A stretch of 64,000 bases of DNA from Streptomyces aureus (GCF_000725495.1 NZ_JNZD01000003.1:124001-188000); one strand, 5' to 3'. Shown: positions 9,697-18,365, counted from the first letter of the stretch. The notes: generated by a model from the letters alone, not told the origin. Numbers and translations are program-made.

Positions 9697-9830
9697 GGAG
9701 CCCCACGTCCCGGCCGCCGTTCACAGCGACCAGGTAGGCTTCGCGGACGGCGCTCCGGGGAAGCGCACCTCGGTGATCACGCGAAACGCGGTCGGCCGGG
9801 TCACGTACACCGAAACGGGAGGAACCGGCG

Positions 9831-10481
9831 TTGCACGTCCAGGACTGGCTCGAGACGGTGCCCGCGGTCAGTATCTACGCGCTCGTGGCCCTCGTCATCG
9901 GCCTGGAGAGCCTGGGCATCCCGCTGCCCGGAGAGATCGTCCTGGTCTCGGCAGCGCTGCTCTCCTCCCAGCACGGCGGCATCAACCCCGTGATCCTCGG
10001 CGTCTGCGCCACCCTCGGCGCGATCGTCGGCGACTCCATCGGCTACGCCATCGGGCGCAAGGGCGGGCGCCCGCTGCTCGCCTGGCTCGGCGCGAAGTTC
10101 CCGAGACACTTCGGCGAGGCCCACATCGCCACGGCCGAGCGTTCCTTCCAGAAGTGGGGCATGTGGGCCGTCTTCTTCGGCCGTTTCATCGCCCTGCTGC
10201 GGATCTTCGCGGGCCCGCTCGCCGGTGTGCTGCGGATGCCGTACTGGAAGTTCCTGATCGCCAACGTCCTCGGCGGCATCATCTGGGCCGGCGGCACCAC
10301 CGCGGTCATCTACTACGTCGGCGTCGTCGCCGAGTCCTGGCTGAAGCGCTTCTCGTGGCTCGGCCTGGTCGCCGCGGTGCTCGTCGGTGTGGCCTCGATG
10401 CTGATCGTCCGCCGCAAGGCCAAGAAGGCGGCACAGGAACACGGCGCGGCGGAGCCGGAGCCCGTCCCCGCCGCCGAGTAG
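9831..10481 (+). CDS. DedA-family membrane protein
   Basis: A 216-residue integral membrane protein of the DedA/VTT family. Signature segments are ESLGIPLPGEIVL near the N-terminus and FFGRFIALLRIFAGPLAG in the middle, followed by GGIIWAGGT. Family members are linked to lipid scrambling and membrane homeostasis, including undecaprenyl phosphate recycling. The TTG at 9831 is used since GGGAGGA precedes it by 7 bases. The C-terminal 30 residues are charged and cytoplasmic. A TAGGCT (9734-9739) upstream may be its -10 box. Confidence 0.87.
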   Translation: MHVQDWLETVPAVSIYALVALVIGLESLGIPLPGEIVLVSAALLSSQHGGINPVILGVCATLGAIVGDSIGYAIGRKGGRPLLAWLGAKFPRHFGEAHIATAERSFQKWGMWAVFFGRFIALLRIFAGPLAGVLRMPYWKFLIANVLGGIIWAGGTTAVIYYVGVVAESWLKRFSWLGLVAAVLVGVASMLIVRRKAKKAAQEHGAAEPEPVPAAE

Positions 10482-10488
10482 AGCGAGA

Positions 10489-10511
10489 CTCGCGCCCGCA
10501 CGGGGCGCGAG
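10489..10511 (+). terminator. terminator hairpin after dedA-like gene
   Basis: A 9-bp perfect stem (CTCGCGCCC, 10489-10497, with 10503-10511) and a 5-nt loop, starting 7 bases after the stop codon. The opposing carbonic anhydrase gene ends at 10570, so the hairpin may serve both directions. Confidence 0.65.
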
Positions 10512-10569
10512 CCGAAGCGCGGGCGGCGGCGCGCAGCACCGAGTGGCCGTACACCGCCGCGTGCGCGGC

Positions 10570-11100
10570 CTACGCGTGGATCTCGCCGTGGGCCTTCGCC
10601 AGTTCCACGTAGAAGACGCCGTTCAGGGACAAGCCCTCGCGCTCCTCGTCCGTCAGCGGGCGCTTGACCTTGGCGGGGACACCCGCGACGAGCGAGCCCG
10701 GCGGGACCTGCATCCCCTGCGGCACCAGCGCCTGCGCGGCCACCAGCGAGCCGGCTCCGATCACGGCCCCGTTCAGCACCGTGGCCCCCATGCCGATCAG
10801 ACAGTCGTCCCCGACGGTCGCGCCGTGCACCACGGCGTTGTGGCCGATCGAGACCCGCTCCCCGACGGTGATCGGGAAACCGGGGTCCACGTGCAGCGTG
10901 CAGTTGTCCTGGACGTTGCTGCCGGCGCCGATGACGATCGGGCCGCAGTCGGCGCGCAGCACCGCGCCGTACCAGACGCTCGCTCCCACCCCCAGCGTGA
11001 CGTCCCCGATGACCACGGAGGTGGGGGAGACGAACGCCTCCGGGTCGAGCTGCGGCTCCTTGCCGCCGATCCCCTTGATCAGCGCCTGCTGCGTCGTCAC
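10570..11100 (-). CDS. gamma-class carbonic anhydrase family protein
   Basis: A 176-residue left-handed beta-helix built from hexapeptide repeats. The three zinc-ligand histidines of the gamma class are present: TLHVD and then GHNAVVHG, matching His81, His117 and His122 of Cam. QDNCTLHVD and ADCGPIVIG are typical of the YrdA/PaaY/CaiE branch. It probably forms a trimer with interfacial metals; activity of this branch is often low or redox-dependent. The GTG at 11100 is the only start upstream of MTTQQALIKG. Confidence 0.87.
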   Translation of the reverse strand: MTTQQALIKGIGGKEPQLDPEAFVSPTSVVIGDVTLGVGASVWYGAVLRADCGPIVIGAGSNVQDNCTLHVDPGFPITVGERVSIGHNAVVHGATVGDDCLIGMGATVLNGAVIGAGSLVAAQALVPQGMQVPPGSLVAGVPAKVKRPLTDEEREGLSLNGVFYVELAKAHGEIHA

Positions 11101-11241
11101 GTGTCACCGTCTCGTCGTGTCGTGGTCCGGTCCCGCCGGGTACACCGGCACCGTATGCCATCGCCCCGCGTACCTCCGGTGGGGCGAAGATCACAGCCGT
11201 GCGGCCGGGCCCGGGTGCCCCGCTCTGAGTACGGTGAACGC

Positions 11242-12060
11242 GTGTCCAGGAGCAAGAACACGTTCTCATCATGGCGGCGACGCCTCGCGCAGCGCGCCGT
11301 CCACGCGGGCTGGGCCTGGATGCGGCGCGCGGGCACGGTGTCGGCCGAGCAGCCGGGCCGGTTCCGGTTCGGAGCCCTGGGCGAGAACACCCGGCTGGCC
11401 TTCCCGCTGGGCACGGTCTTCGGCGAACCCTGGATCCACCTCGGCTCGTACTGCATCGTCGCCGAACAGGTCACGCTGACGGCGGGCCTCATGCCCGATC
11501 TGGACCTCGGCCCCGACCCGATCCTGCGCATCGGGGACGGCGTCGTGCTGGGCCGCGGCAGCCATGTCATCGCCGACACGACGGTCACGATCGGCAACGA
11601 CTGCTACTTCGGCCCCTATGTGTACGTGACCTCCACGAACCACTCGTACGACGATCCGCACGAGCCGATCGGCAAGCAGTGGCCGCGGATGGAGCCGGTG
11701 GAGATCGGGCCGGGCTGCTGGATCGGGACCAACGCGGTGATCCTTCCCGGCGCCCGGATCGGACGCAACGTGGTCGTCGCCGCCGGCGCGGTCGTACGAG
11801 GGACGGTGCCCGACCACTGCGTCGTCGCCGGCGCTCCCGCCAAGGTCGTGCGGCGCTGGGACCCGGTCGCCGGATGGCAGCCGCCGCTGCGGACGCCGCC
11901 GCCGGTGCCGATTCCCGACGGGGTGACCTCCGAGCAGCTGGGGGCCCTCGCGGAACTGGACGAGGAGACCGTCGCCCGGCTCGCCGAGCTGGACCTGGAC
12001 GTCCTGGCGGAGGCCGAGGACGTGCGCGCGCAGTCGGAGGACGTCCGCGCCGAGTCCTGA
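11242..12060 (+). CDS. hexapeptide-repeat acyltransferase
   Basis: A 272-residue protein with a left-handed beta-helix in residues 60-210. It includes YVTSTNHSYDD, which carries the catalytic histidine of LacA/NodL-type O-acetyltransferases, and later GCWIGTNAVILPGARIGRNV. The last 50 residues are an acidic helical tail with the repeat EDVRAQSEDVRAES. The GTG at 11242 fits a leaderless start, because TACGGT (11230-11235) lies 6 bases before it. It diverges from the gamma carbonic anhydrase gene, another beta-helix, without an evident shared pathway. The acceptor is unknown. Confidence 0.8.
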   Translation: MSRSKNTFSSWRRRLAQRAVHAGWAWMRRAGTVSAEQPGRFRFGALGENTRLAFPLGTVFGEPWIHLGSYCIVAEQVTLTAGLMPDLDLGPDPILRIGDGVVLGRGSHVIADTTVTIGNDCYFGPYVYVTSTNHSYDDPHEPIGKQWPRMEPVEIGPGCWIGTNAVILPGARIGRNVVVAAGAVVRGTVPDHCVVAGAPAKVVRRWDPVAGWQPPLRTPPPVPIPDGVTSEQLGALAELDEETVARLAELDLDVLAEAEDVRAQSEDVRAES

Positions 12061-12107
12061 AGGCGAAGGCGGGTCCTGACGGCGGGTCCCGGCGGACGGG
12101 AGCGGGC

Positions 12108-12965
12108 TCAGCCCGTCGCCAGCAGGACCGTGCCGACCAGCGCCAGGGCCGCTCCGGTGGCCTGCACCCCCCGCAGCCGCTCCCTGAGGACACCGCGCGC
12201 CGCCAGTGCCGTGACCACCGGGTAGAGCGAGGCGAGGACGGCGGCGACGGTGACCGGGCCGTGCTGGGCGGCGACCGAGTACGTGCCGTTGGCCGCGACG
12301 TCGGCGAGGCCCACGAAGGCGAGCGCGGGCAGGGAGGCCCAGGGGAAGCCGCCCTCGGGAAGGGCCGGCGCGCCGCGCCGGACGGAGAGGGCCAGGGCCG
12401 CGCCGCCGGTGAAGACATTGGTCAGGCGCTGCACGAACAGGGCCAGGAAAAGACCCGTCACCGAGGACGACGCCTCCGCGATCAGCGCGAACACCGTGCC
12501 GAAGCCGGCGGCCGCGATCAGCGTCAGCAGGATCGCCTGCCGCTGCACGGGCGCGCCCCGCAGCTGGGGTCCGCCCGCGAGGACGACACCCGCCACCGCG
12601 ACCGCGATGCCCGCGATCTGCACCAGGCCCGGCCGCTCCCCGAGGAACAGGCCGACGCCGATGGGGACGGCCACGGCCAGCGAACCGAGCGGCGAGACCA
12701 CCCCCATGGGCCCGAGCGCCAGCGCCTTGTAGAAGGAGAGCAGCGCGACCGGTCCGACCAGGCCCGCGGCGACCGCGAACCACAGCTGCGGTCCCGCCGC
12801 GCTCCAGCCGCCGGTGGCCAGCACGATCGCGCCGAGCACCACGGCCGCGATCGACTGCGAGACGACGACCACCGTGAGCGCGGGCGTGCGCCGGGTCAGC
12901 AGACCTCCGCCGAAGTCGGCCAGGCCCCACAGGAGGCTGGTGGCCAGGGCGAAGAGTGCTGTCAC
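12108..12965 (-). CDS. EamA-family (DMT) exporter
   Basis: A 285-residue membrane protein with ten predicted helices in two EamA repeats, the second starting near AILLTLIAAAGFGTVFALIA. DMT exporters move amino acids or other small metabolites out of the cell. The GTG at 12965 is preferred; the frame farther upstream runs into the divergent regulator. The gene shares a 93-bp promoter region with an XRE-cupin regulator and palindromic operators, so the regulator probably controls this exporter. Confidence 0.85.
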   Translation of the reverse strand: MTALFALATSLLWGLADFGGGLLTRRTPALTVVVVSQSIAAVVLGAIVLATGGWSAAGPQLWFAVAAGLVGPVALLSFYKALALGPMGVVSPLGSLAVAVPIGVGLFLGERPGLVQIAGIAVAVAGVVLAGGPQLRGAPVQRQAILLTLIAAAGFGTVFALIAEASSSVTGLFLALFVQRLTNVFTGGAALALSVRRGAPALPEGGFPWASLPALAFVGLADVAANGTYSVAAQHGPVTVAAVLASLYPVVTALAARGVLRERLRGVQATGAALALVGTVLLATG

Positions 12966-12983
12966 GCGGAGCCTCGCAGTACA

Positions 12984-13032
12984 GTTCGGTGAACGATCAG
13001 GTGCATCACACAATAGTTCACCCGATTGAACT
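12984..13032. promoter_or_regulatory. two palindromes between EamA exporter and XRE-cupin regulator
   Basis: GTTC-GGT-GAAC (12984-12994) and AGTTCA-CCCGAT-TGAACT (13015-13032) share the half-site GTTC/GAAC. They lie in an AT-rich divergent promoter, and an ATTCAA half-site follows near 13038. They are likely binding sites for the XRE-cupin protein encoded next door, giving control of both genes. This is inference from position and symmetry. Confidence 0.6.
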
Positions 13033-13058
13033 CTGTCATTCAAAATATTGGACGGAAT

Positions 13059-13631
13059 GTGTCGGATCTCGACCTGCTGACTCAGTCCCTGGCGCGCAAC
13101 GTGAAGCGCTGGCGCACGGAGCGCGGCTTCACCCTGGAGGCGCTCGCCGCCCGCGCCGGAGTCAGCCGCGGCATGCTCATCCAGATCGAGCAGGCCAGGA
13201 CCAACCCCAGCCTGGGGACCGTCGTCAAGATCGGTGACGCGCTCGGCGTCAGCATCACCACCCTGCTCGACTACGAGCAGGGCCCCAAGGTCCGCATCGT
13301 CCCCGCCGACCAGGCCGTACGGCTGTGGCACACCGAGACGGGCAGCTACAACCGACTGCTGGCGGGCACCGAGGCGCCCGGTCCGCTGGAGATGTGGGAC
13401 TGGCGGCTGATGCCGGGCGAGGGCAGCCCCTCCGACCCGCACCCTTCCGGCACCGTCGAACTCGTGCACGTCATCGCGGGCGAGATGACCCTCACCGTCG
13501 ACGGGGTCGAGCACCGCGTCCCCGAGGGGGCGAGCGTGTCGTTCGAGGCCGACACACCCCACACGTACGCCAACCAGGGCGAGGTGCCGGTCGAGATGGT
13601 CATGGCCGTGTCGGTCCCGCTGGTGCACTGA
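13059..13631 (+). CDS. XRE-cupin transcriptional regulator
   Basis: A 190-residue regulator. An XRE helix-turn-helix (RGFTLEALAARAGVSRGMLI, residues about 20-40) is followed by a C-terminal cupin (PHPSGTVELVHVIAGEMTLT and later VSFEADTPHTYAN) that senses a small ligand. A TTG at 13026 would give a longer protein, but it falls inside the second operator palindrome; the GTG at 13059 is therefore chosen, with only a weak purine-rich site upstream. Such regulators next to EamA exporters usually sense the exported metabolite, often an amino acid. Confidence 0.85.
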   Translation: MSDLDLLTQSLARNVKRWRTERGFTLEALAARAGVSRGMLIQIEQARTNPSLGTVVKIGDALGVSITTLLDYEQGPKVRIVPADQAVRLWHTETGSYNRLLAGTEAPGPLEMWDWRLMPGEGSPSDPHPSGTVELVHVIAGEMTLTVDGVEHRVPEGASVSFEADTPHTYANQGEVPVEMVMAVSVPLVH

Positions 13632-13728
13632 CGCCCGGCGCCGCTCGGCCCCCGCGGGCGCCGCGGCGTTCCGGGAGGGCGGGCCAGGGTCCCGCCGGGC
13701 GGGTCCGGGCGGCTGTTAGCGTGCCGCC

Positions 13729-14289
13729 ATGCGCGCACCCATCGGACGCTTCGACCACGCCTTCGCCGCCCCCGACCGCCTGGACGACCTCGTCGGCCCC
13801 GTCGCCGACGCGGTGCGCGGGTGGCGCGGCGGCACCCCCGCCGAGCAGATCGTCTACGTGGACACGAACCCGGAGTGGGCCGACACCGCCGTGTTCGTGC
13901 GGCACTACGGCGAGGAACTGCTGGACACCTCGGCTAACTGCGTCGTCGTCGCGGGCCGGCGCGGCAGCGAGACCACGCTCGCCGCGTGCCTCGTCCTGTC
14001 CACCACCCGCGTCGACGTCAACGGAGTCGTACGACGTCAACTGGGCGCCCGGAAGGCGTCGTTCGCCCCGATGGACGTCGCGACCGGCGAGAGCGGCATG
14101 GAGTACGGCGGGATCACCCCCGTCGGACTCCCGGCGGACTGGCCGGTGCTGGTCGACGCGGCCGTCGTCGAACTCCCCTACGTGCTGGTGGGCAGCGGAC
14201 GTCGGCGCGGCAAACTCCTGGTCCCCGGCAAGGCGTTCGCGGAACTGCCCAACGCGGTGGTGCTGGAGGGCCTGGGCATCGCCGGCTGA
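13729..14289 (+). CDS. YbaK/EbsC-type aminoacyl-tRNA deacylase domain protein
   Basis: A 186-residue protein with the YbaK/ProX fold. Supporting segments are ANCVVVAGRRGSETTLAACL, RRQLGARKASFAPMDVA (the conserved lysine-containing region) and a C-terminal VLVGSGRRRGKLLVPGKAF. YbaK-family enzymes hydrolyse mischarged tRNAs such as Cys-tRNA(Pro) or Ala-tRNA(Pro). The N-terminal 40 residues are a lineage-specific extension. GTTAGC lies close before the ATG, consistent with a short or absent leader. Substrate specificity is not visible. Confidence 0.8.
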   Translation: MRAPIGRFDHAFAAPDRLDDLVGPVADAVRGWRGGTPAEQIVYVDTNPEWADTAVFVRHYGEELLDTSANCVVVAGRRGSETTLAACLVLSTTRVDVNGVVRRQLGARKASFAPMDVATGESGMEYGGITPVGLPADWPVLVDAAVVELPYVLVGSGRRRGKLLVPGKAFAELPNAVVLEGLGIAG

Positions 14290-14320
14290 CGTTCCGGCCG
14301 CCGGGGTGGCCCCGGCCGGC

Positions 14321-15667
14321 TCACGCCGCGGAGTGGTGGGCCAGGGCCCGATGCGGATCCGCCTCGCCGGGGACGGGCGCGGGATCGGCGTGGACCAGGG
14401 CCGCCGTCAGTCTCGGGACCGCGTGCAGCAGGGCGTGTTCGGCGTCCACGGCGATGGCGTGGGCCTGCCGCACCGTCGCCTCGCCGTCCACCACGACCGC
14501 CACCTCGGCGCGGAGCCGGTGCCCGATCCAGCGCAGCCGCAGTTCCCCCACGTCACGCACCCCTTCGACCCGGCGCAGCGCCTCCTCGGCCCGGTCCGTC
14601 AACTCCGGCTCCACGGCGTCCATCACCCGCCGGAAGACCTCCCTGGCGGCGTCGCGCAGCACCAGCAGGATCGCGGCGGTGATCGCCAGCCCCACCAGGG
14701 GGTCGGCCCGGTGCCAGCCGAGGGCCGCGCCGCCCGCGCCCACCAGCACGGCGAGCGAGGCGAACCCGTCGGTGCGGGCGTGGAGTCCGTCCGCGACCAG
14801 CGCGGCCGAGCCGATCGCCCGCCCGACGCGGATGCGGTACCGGGCGACCCACTCGTTGCCGGCGAAGCCGACGAGCGCGGCGGCGGCGACCGCCGGGAGG
14901 TGCCCCACGGGCTCCGGATCGAGCAGCCGGCCGACCGCCGCCCAGGCCGCGAAGGCGCCGGACGCCGCGATCGTCAGCACGATCACGATCCCCGCCAGGT
15001 CCTCCGCCCTCCCGTAGCCGTAGGTGAAGCGCCGGGTCGCGGCCCGGCGGCCCAGGGTGAAGGCGACCGCGAGGGGCAGCGCGGTCAGCGCGTCCGCCGC
15101 GTTGTGCACGGTGTCCCCGAGCAGCGCCACCGACCCCGACAGCACGACAACGGCCGCCTGGGCGACGGCTGTCGTGCCGAGGACGGCCAGGGAGACCCAC
15201 AGGGCCCGCATGCCGTGGGCCGACGCCTCCAGCGCGGAGTCGAGCTTGTCGGCCGTCTCGTGGGAGTGCGGGGTCAGCAGATGACGCAGCCGGCTCCCGC
15301 GGCGGTGGGGGTGGTGGTGATCGGTGGGGTGCGGGTGAGGGTGAGGGTGCGGATGCGGGTGAGGGTGCGGATGCGAGTGGGGACGCGGGTGCGGGTGTGG
15401 CCGGGCGGGGGAGTGGGTGTGGCCTGGGCCTGCTTCTGGTCCGTGAGGGTGGCCGTGGCCGCGACCGTCTCCGGGCTTCTCCCCGTGGCCGTGGCCGCGA
15501 CCGTCTCCGGGCTTCTCCCCGTGGCCGTGGGCGTGCCCGTCTCGGGGCTCGTCCTCGTGGTGAGGGCCGCGCTCGTGGCCGGCCGTGTCCCCGTGGTGAG
15601 GACCGCGCTCGTGGCCGGGCCCGTCCCCGTGGTGATGGCCGTGGTCGTGGTCGTGCCGTGCGTTCAC
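14321..15667 (-). CDS. CDF-family metal exporter with long His-rich N-terminus
   Basis: A 448-residue cation diffusion facilitator. Residues 1 to about 125 are extremely rich in His, Gly and Pro, with repeats GHGEKPGDGRGHGHGEKPGD and a run of alternating H and P; this is a likely metal-binding tail. The membrane part has the CDF signature LLGDTVHNAADALTALPLAV, with Asp and His/Asn at the zinc sites, and the C-terminal ferredoxin-like domain follows. The GTG at 15667 has AAGGGG upstream. It diverges from an ArsR-type sensor, so this is probably a zinc (or Zn/Co/Ni) efflux pair. The repeat DNA at 15340-15640 encodes the His-rich tail. Confidence 0.9.
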   Translation of the reverse strand: MNARHDHDHGHHHGDGPGHERGPHHGDTAGHERGPHHEDEPRDGHAHGHGEKPGDGRGHGHGEKPGDGRGHGHPHGPEAGPGHTHSPARPHPHPRPHSHPHPHPHPHPHPHPHPTDHHHPHRRGSRLRHLLTPHSHETADKLDSALEASAHGMRALWVSLAVLGTTAVAQAAVVVLSGSVALLGDTVHNAADALTALPLAVAFTLGRRAATRRFTYGYGRAEDLAGIVIVLTIAASGAFAAWAAVGRLLDPEPVGHLPAVAAAALVGFAGNEWVARYRIRVGRAIGSAALVADGLHARTDGFASLAVLVGAGGAALGWHRADPLVGLAITAAILLVLRDAAREVFRRVMDAVEPELTDRAEEALRRVEGVRDVGELRLRWIGHRLRAEVAVVVDGEATVRQAHAIAVDAEHALLHAVPRLTAALVHADPAPVPGEADPHRALAHHSAA

Positions 15668-15716
15668 GTGCGTCCCCTTCCGTGCGCGGGAGTGGACGCG
15701 GCGGTGTCCACGAGGC

Positions 15717-15738
15717 CATTATGTGCGTATGAGCGCAC
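15717..15738. promoter_or_regulatory. -10 box and inverted repeat in the CDF/ArsR promoter
   Basis: CATTAT (15717-15722) lies 6 bases before the ATG at 15729. GTGCG/CGCAC (15723-15727 and 15734-15738) is an inverted repeat that overlaps the start codon. An ArsR sensor bound here would block its own transcript and probably that of the divergent exporter, 55-60 bp away. Confidence 0.5.
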
Positions 15739-16088
15739 GCATGCACCTATCATCTGCGCACGATGCGCACCCGCGCACCCCGGGCGAGGAACAGTTCGCG
15801 CTCGCCGCCGAACTTCTCGCCCTCCTCGGCGACCGCACCCGCCTCGCGCTGCTGCACGCGCTGACCGGGGGCGAGGCCGACGTCACGACGCTGACCGAGG
15901 CGTGCGGAGCGGCCCGCCCCGCCGTCAGCCAGCACCTGGCCCGGCTGCGTCTGGCCGGACTCGTGAACACGCGGAAGGAGGGGCGCCGGGTCGTGTACTC
16001 GCTCGGTGACGGCCATCTGCGCCGGGTGGTCGACGAGGCGCTGAACCTGGCCGACCACCGGCTCACCGACCGCCCGGCGCACGACTGA
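15729..16088 (+). CDS. ArsR/SmtB-family metal-sensing repressor
   Basis: A 119-residue winged-helix repressor: ALAAELLALLGDRTRLALL, recognition helix GAARPAVSQHLARLRLAGL, wing NTRKEGRRVVYSL. The last helix has GDGHLRRVVDEALNLADHRL. Its DxH and a His 14 residues later match the alpha-5 site of CzrA/SmtB-type zinc sensors, except that the usual third ligand position is not His. The C-terminal PAHD could contribute. The ATG at 15729 suits a leaderless transcript; a GTG at 15723 is possible. Together with the divergent CDF exporter it forms a metal-efflux switch by inference. Confidence 0.85.
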   Translation: MSARMHLSSAHDAHPRTPGEEQFALAAELLALLGDRTRLALLHALTGGEADVTTLTEACGAARPAVSQHLARLRLAGLVNTRKEGRRVVYSLGDGHLRRVVDEALNLADHRLTDRPAHD

Positions 16089-16120
16089 GCGCTCCCTTGG
16101 ACGGACTCCGACGGGTGCTC

Positions 16121-16231
16121 CCGTGCGGCCGGAGCGTCGTCGTTCCCGTACGGCCGGAGCGTCGTCGTTCCCGTGCGGCCGGAGCCCCGGCGGTTCCGCG
16201 CGACCGGAACCCCGGCGTTCCCGTGCGGCCC
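16121..16231. repeat. 25-bp tandem repeat ending at the PPK2 stop codon
   Basis: Units start at 16121, 16146, 16171, 16197 and 16221. The first two are almost identical (CCGTGCGGCCGGAGCGTCGT plus CGTTC), the others have drifted by insertions of one base. The last unit runs into the minus-strand stop codon of PPK2 at 16232. The array fills the 143 bp between two convergent genes. Confidence 0.75.
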
Positions 16232-17167
16232 TCAGCGGGTGAGCGTGCCGTCGTCCGTGACCGCCCGGCCGTCCCCGGGCAGGGTGTGGTCCTCGGTCTC
16301 CTCGCCCTCCTCCAGCAGGTTCGCCGCCGCGCCCACGATGCTCGGGTCGGGACGGCCGACGACCTCCTCGTCCTTGTCCGCGTAGGCGAAGCGGGCCAGG
16401 ACGCTGCGCATGGCCTCGACGCGGGCCCGCTTCTTGTCGTTGCTCTTCACCACGGTCCAGGGCGCCTGCGCGGTGTCCGTCTCGCGGAACATGGCGACCT
16501 TGGCCGCCGTGTAGTCCTCCCAGAGGTCCAGCGAGGCCAGGTCCATGGGGCTGAGCTTCCACTGCCGCACCGGATCCACCTGGCGGATCGTGAAGCGGGT
16601 GCGCTGCTCGCTCTGGGAGACCGAGAACCAGAACTTGACCAGGTCCACGCCGTCGTCGACGAGCATCCGTTCGAAGGCGGGCGCCTGCCGCATGAAGCGC
16701 CGGTACTCGTCGTCGGTGCAGAAGCCCATCACCCGCTCCACGCCCGCCCGGTTGTACCAGGACCGGTCGAACATCACGATCTCGCCCGCGGTCGGCAGAT
16801 GCTCCACGTACCGCTGGAAGTACCACTGCCCCCGCTCGCGCTCGGTCGGCTTCTCCAGCGCCACCACCCGGGCGCCGCGCGGGTTGAGGTGCTCGGTGAA
16901 CCGCTTGATCGTGCCGCCCTTGCCCGCCGCGTCGCGCCCCTCGAACACCACGACCAGCCGCCGGCCGGTCTCCTTGATCCAGCTCTGCAGCTTCAGCAGC
17001 TCGATCTGCTGGAGCCGCTTGTGCCACTCGTACTCCTTGCGCTCCATGCGGCGCTCGTAGGGGTAGTTCTCCCGCCAGGTGTCCACCGGGCTGCCGTCCG
17101 GGCGGATCAGTACGGGGTCGTCGTGGTCGGTGTAGTCCACCCGCATCCCTGCCAGCAGTTCCGTCAT
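16232..17167 (-). CDS. ppk2: polyphosphate kinase 2
   Basis: A 311-residue PPK2 enzyme, which uses polyphosphate to phosphorylate nucleotides or the reverse. Walker A is FEGRDAAGKGGTIKR near residue 80, the lid and Walker B follow as MFDRSWYNRAGVERVMGF, and RQWKLSPMDLASLDLWEDYT is the family signature. One PPK2 domain only, so class I or III type; ADP or GDP preference is not visible. The ATG at 17167 has GAGGAGGG upstream. Tandem repeats adjoin its stop codon. Confidence 0.93.
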   Translation of the reverse strand: MTELLAGMRVDYTDHDDPVLIRPDGSPVDTWRENYPYERRMERKEYEWHKRLQQIELLKLQSWIKETGRRLVVVFEGRDAAGKGGTIKRFTEHLNPRGARVVALEKPTERERGQWYFQRYVEHLPTAGEIVMFDRSWYNRAGVERVMGFCTDDEYRRFMRQAPAFERMLVDDGVDLVKFWFSVSQSEQRTRFTIRQVDPVRQWKLSPMDLASLDLWEDYTAAKVAMFRETDTAQAPWTVVKSNDKKRARVEAMRSVLARFAYADKDEEVVGRPDPSIVGAAANLLEEGEETEDHTLPGDGRAVTDDGTLTR

Positions 17168-17456
17168 CCGGCCCTCCTCGTCCCGTGCCCCGATTGTCCG
17201 CTGATCTCCCTGTTCCCGCCGTTCCAGTGGACGTGCCGGCAGGCCCGCCCCCGACACGGTCCGTCTTCCCGATGGAAGCAATCCGAGGCGTACGGCGGGA
17301 GAACCCGCGGCGACGGAGAGGCGATCCGGAACCGAGATGATGCGATCCGGTACGAGGGGACGGGACGTCCGCGTCGGTCCGGCACAACCCGCCCGTGGCG
17401 CAGCAGATGTGATGTGCCGCCAATTGAGTTGCCCATGGCGCTCGTCGACGTCGACG

Positions 17457-18365
17457 ATGACCCGCATGCCGACCTTCAGCGCGCCCGACGGAACCCGACT
17501 CGCGCATCACGCAAGGGGAGAGGGCGAACCTCTGCTCTGTCTTCCCGGAGGGCCGATGCGCGCCTCCGCCTATCTGGGAGACTTCGGCGGACTGGCCCGG
17601 CACCGCCGGCTGTGTCTGCTCGACCTGCGGGGCACGGGCGACTCGGAACTCCCGGCCGACCCGGCGACGTACCGCTGCGACCGGCAGGTCGAGGACGTCG
17701 AGGCCTTCCGCGCGCACCTGGGACTCGACCGGGTCGATCTGCTGGCCCACTCGGCGGGCTGCGACCTCGCGCTCCTCTACGCGGTCCGCCATCCGGAGCG
17801 GGTCCGGAGCCTGACCATGGTCACCGGACGGGCGCGGGCCCTCGGCGTCGACTTCACCCCGGAACACCGGCTGGAGGGCGCGGCCCTGCGCAAGGCGGAA
17901 CCCTGGTTCGAGAGCGCCCACGACGCGTACACGAGGCTCTGGGACGGCACCGCCACGGACGCCGACTGGGACCTGGCCCTCCCGTTCTTCTACGGCCGCT
18001 GGGACGCGGCGGCGCTGGCCCACGCCGAGACCGAGGTCGGGCAGTACAACGAGGAGGCGGCCGAGCGCTACGCGGACCCCGGTGCCTTCCGGCCCGCCGA
18101 GGCCCGTGCCGTCGTGGCCGACTGGGACGTCCGCGTGCTGCTCGTCGCGGGCGAGCTGGACAGCGGTCCGCTGCCGCGTGTGGCCGCCGCCGTCGCGGAG
18201 TTGTTCCCCCGGGCCGAACTCGCGGTCCTGCCGGGCGCGGGCCACTATCCGTGGCTCGACGCACCCGACGCCCTGCGCGACACGATCGCGGGGTTCCTCG
18301 ACCGGGTGGACGCCGGGCAGAGGGACGGCTCGGGCGACGACGGGCGGGAGCGCCCTGGTGGGTGA
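17457..18365 (+). CDS. alpha/beta hydrolase (proline iminopeptidase-like)
   Basis: A 302-residue alpha/beta hydrolase. LCLPGGPMRASAYLGDFGGL contains the oxyanion loop GGP seen in proline iminopeptidase-like enzymes. The nucleophile is S99 in LLAHSAGCDLALL, the acid is in VAGELDSGPLP and the histidine in LPGAGHYPWLD. The start is uncertain: ATG at 17457 or 17466; the upstream frame is not conserved in style. It is divergent from PPK2 across 289 bp in which I see no other gene. Confidence 0.8.
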   Translation: MTRMPTFSAPDGTRLAHHARGEGEPLLCLPGGPMRASAYLGDFGGLARHRRLCLLDLRGTGDSELPADPATYRCDRQVEDVEAFRAHLGLDRVDLLAHSAGCDLALLYAVRHPERVRSLTMVTGRARALGVDFTPEHRLEGAALRKAEPWFESAHDAYTRLWDGTATDADWDLALPFFYGRWDAAALAHAETEVGQYNEEAAERYADPGAFRPAEARAVVADWDVRVLLVAGELDSGPLPRVAAAVAELFPRAELAVLPGAGHYPWLDAPDALRDTIAGFLDRVDAGQRDGSGDDGRERPGG

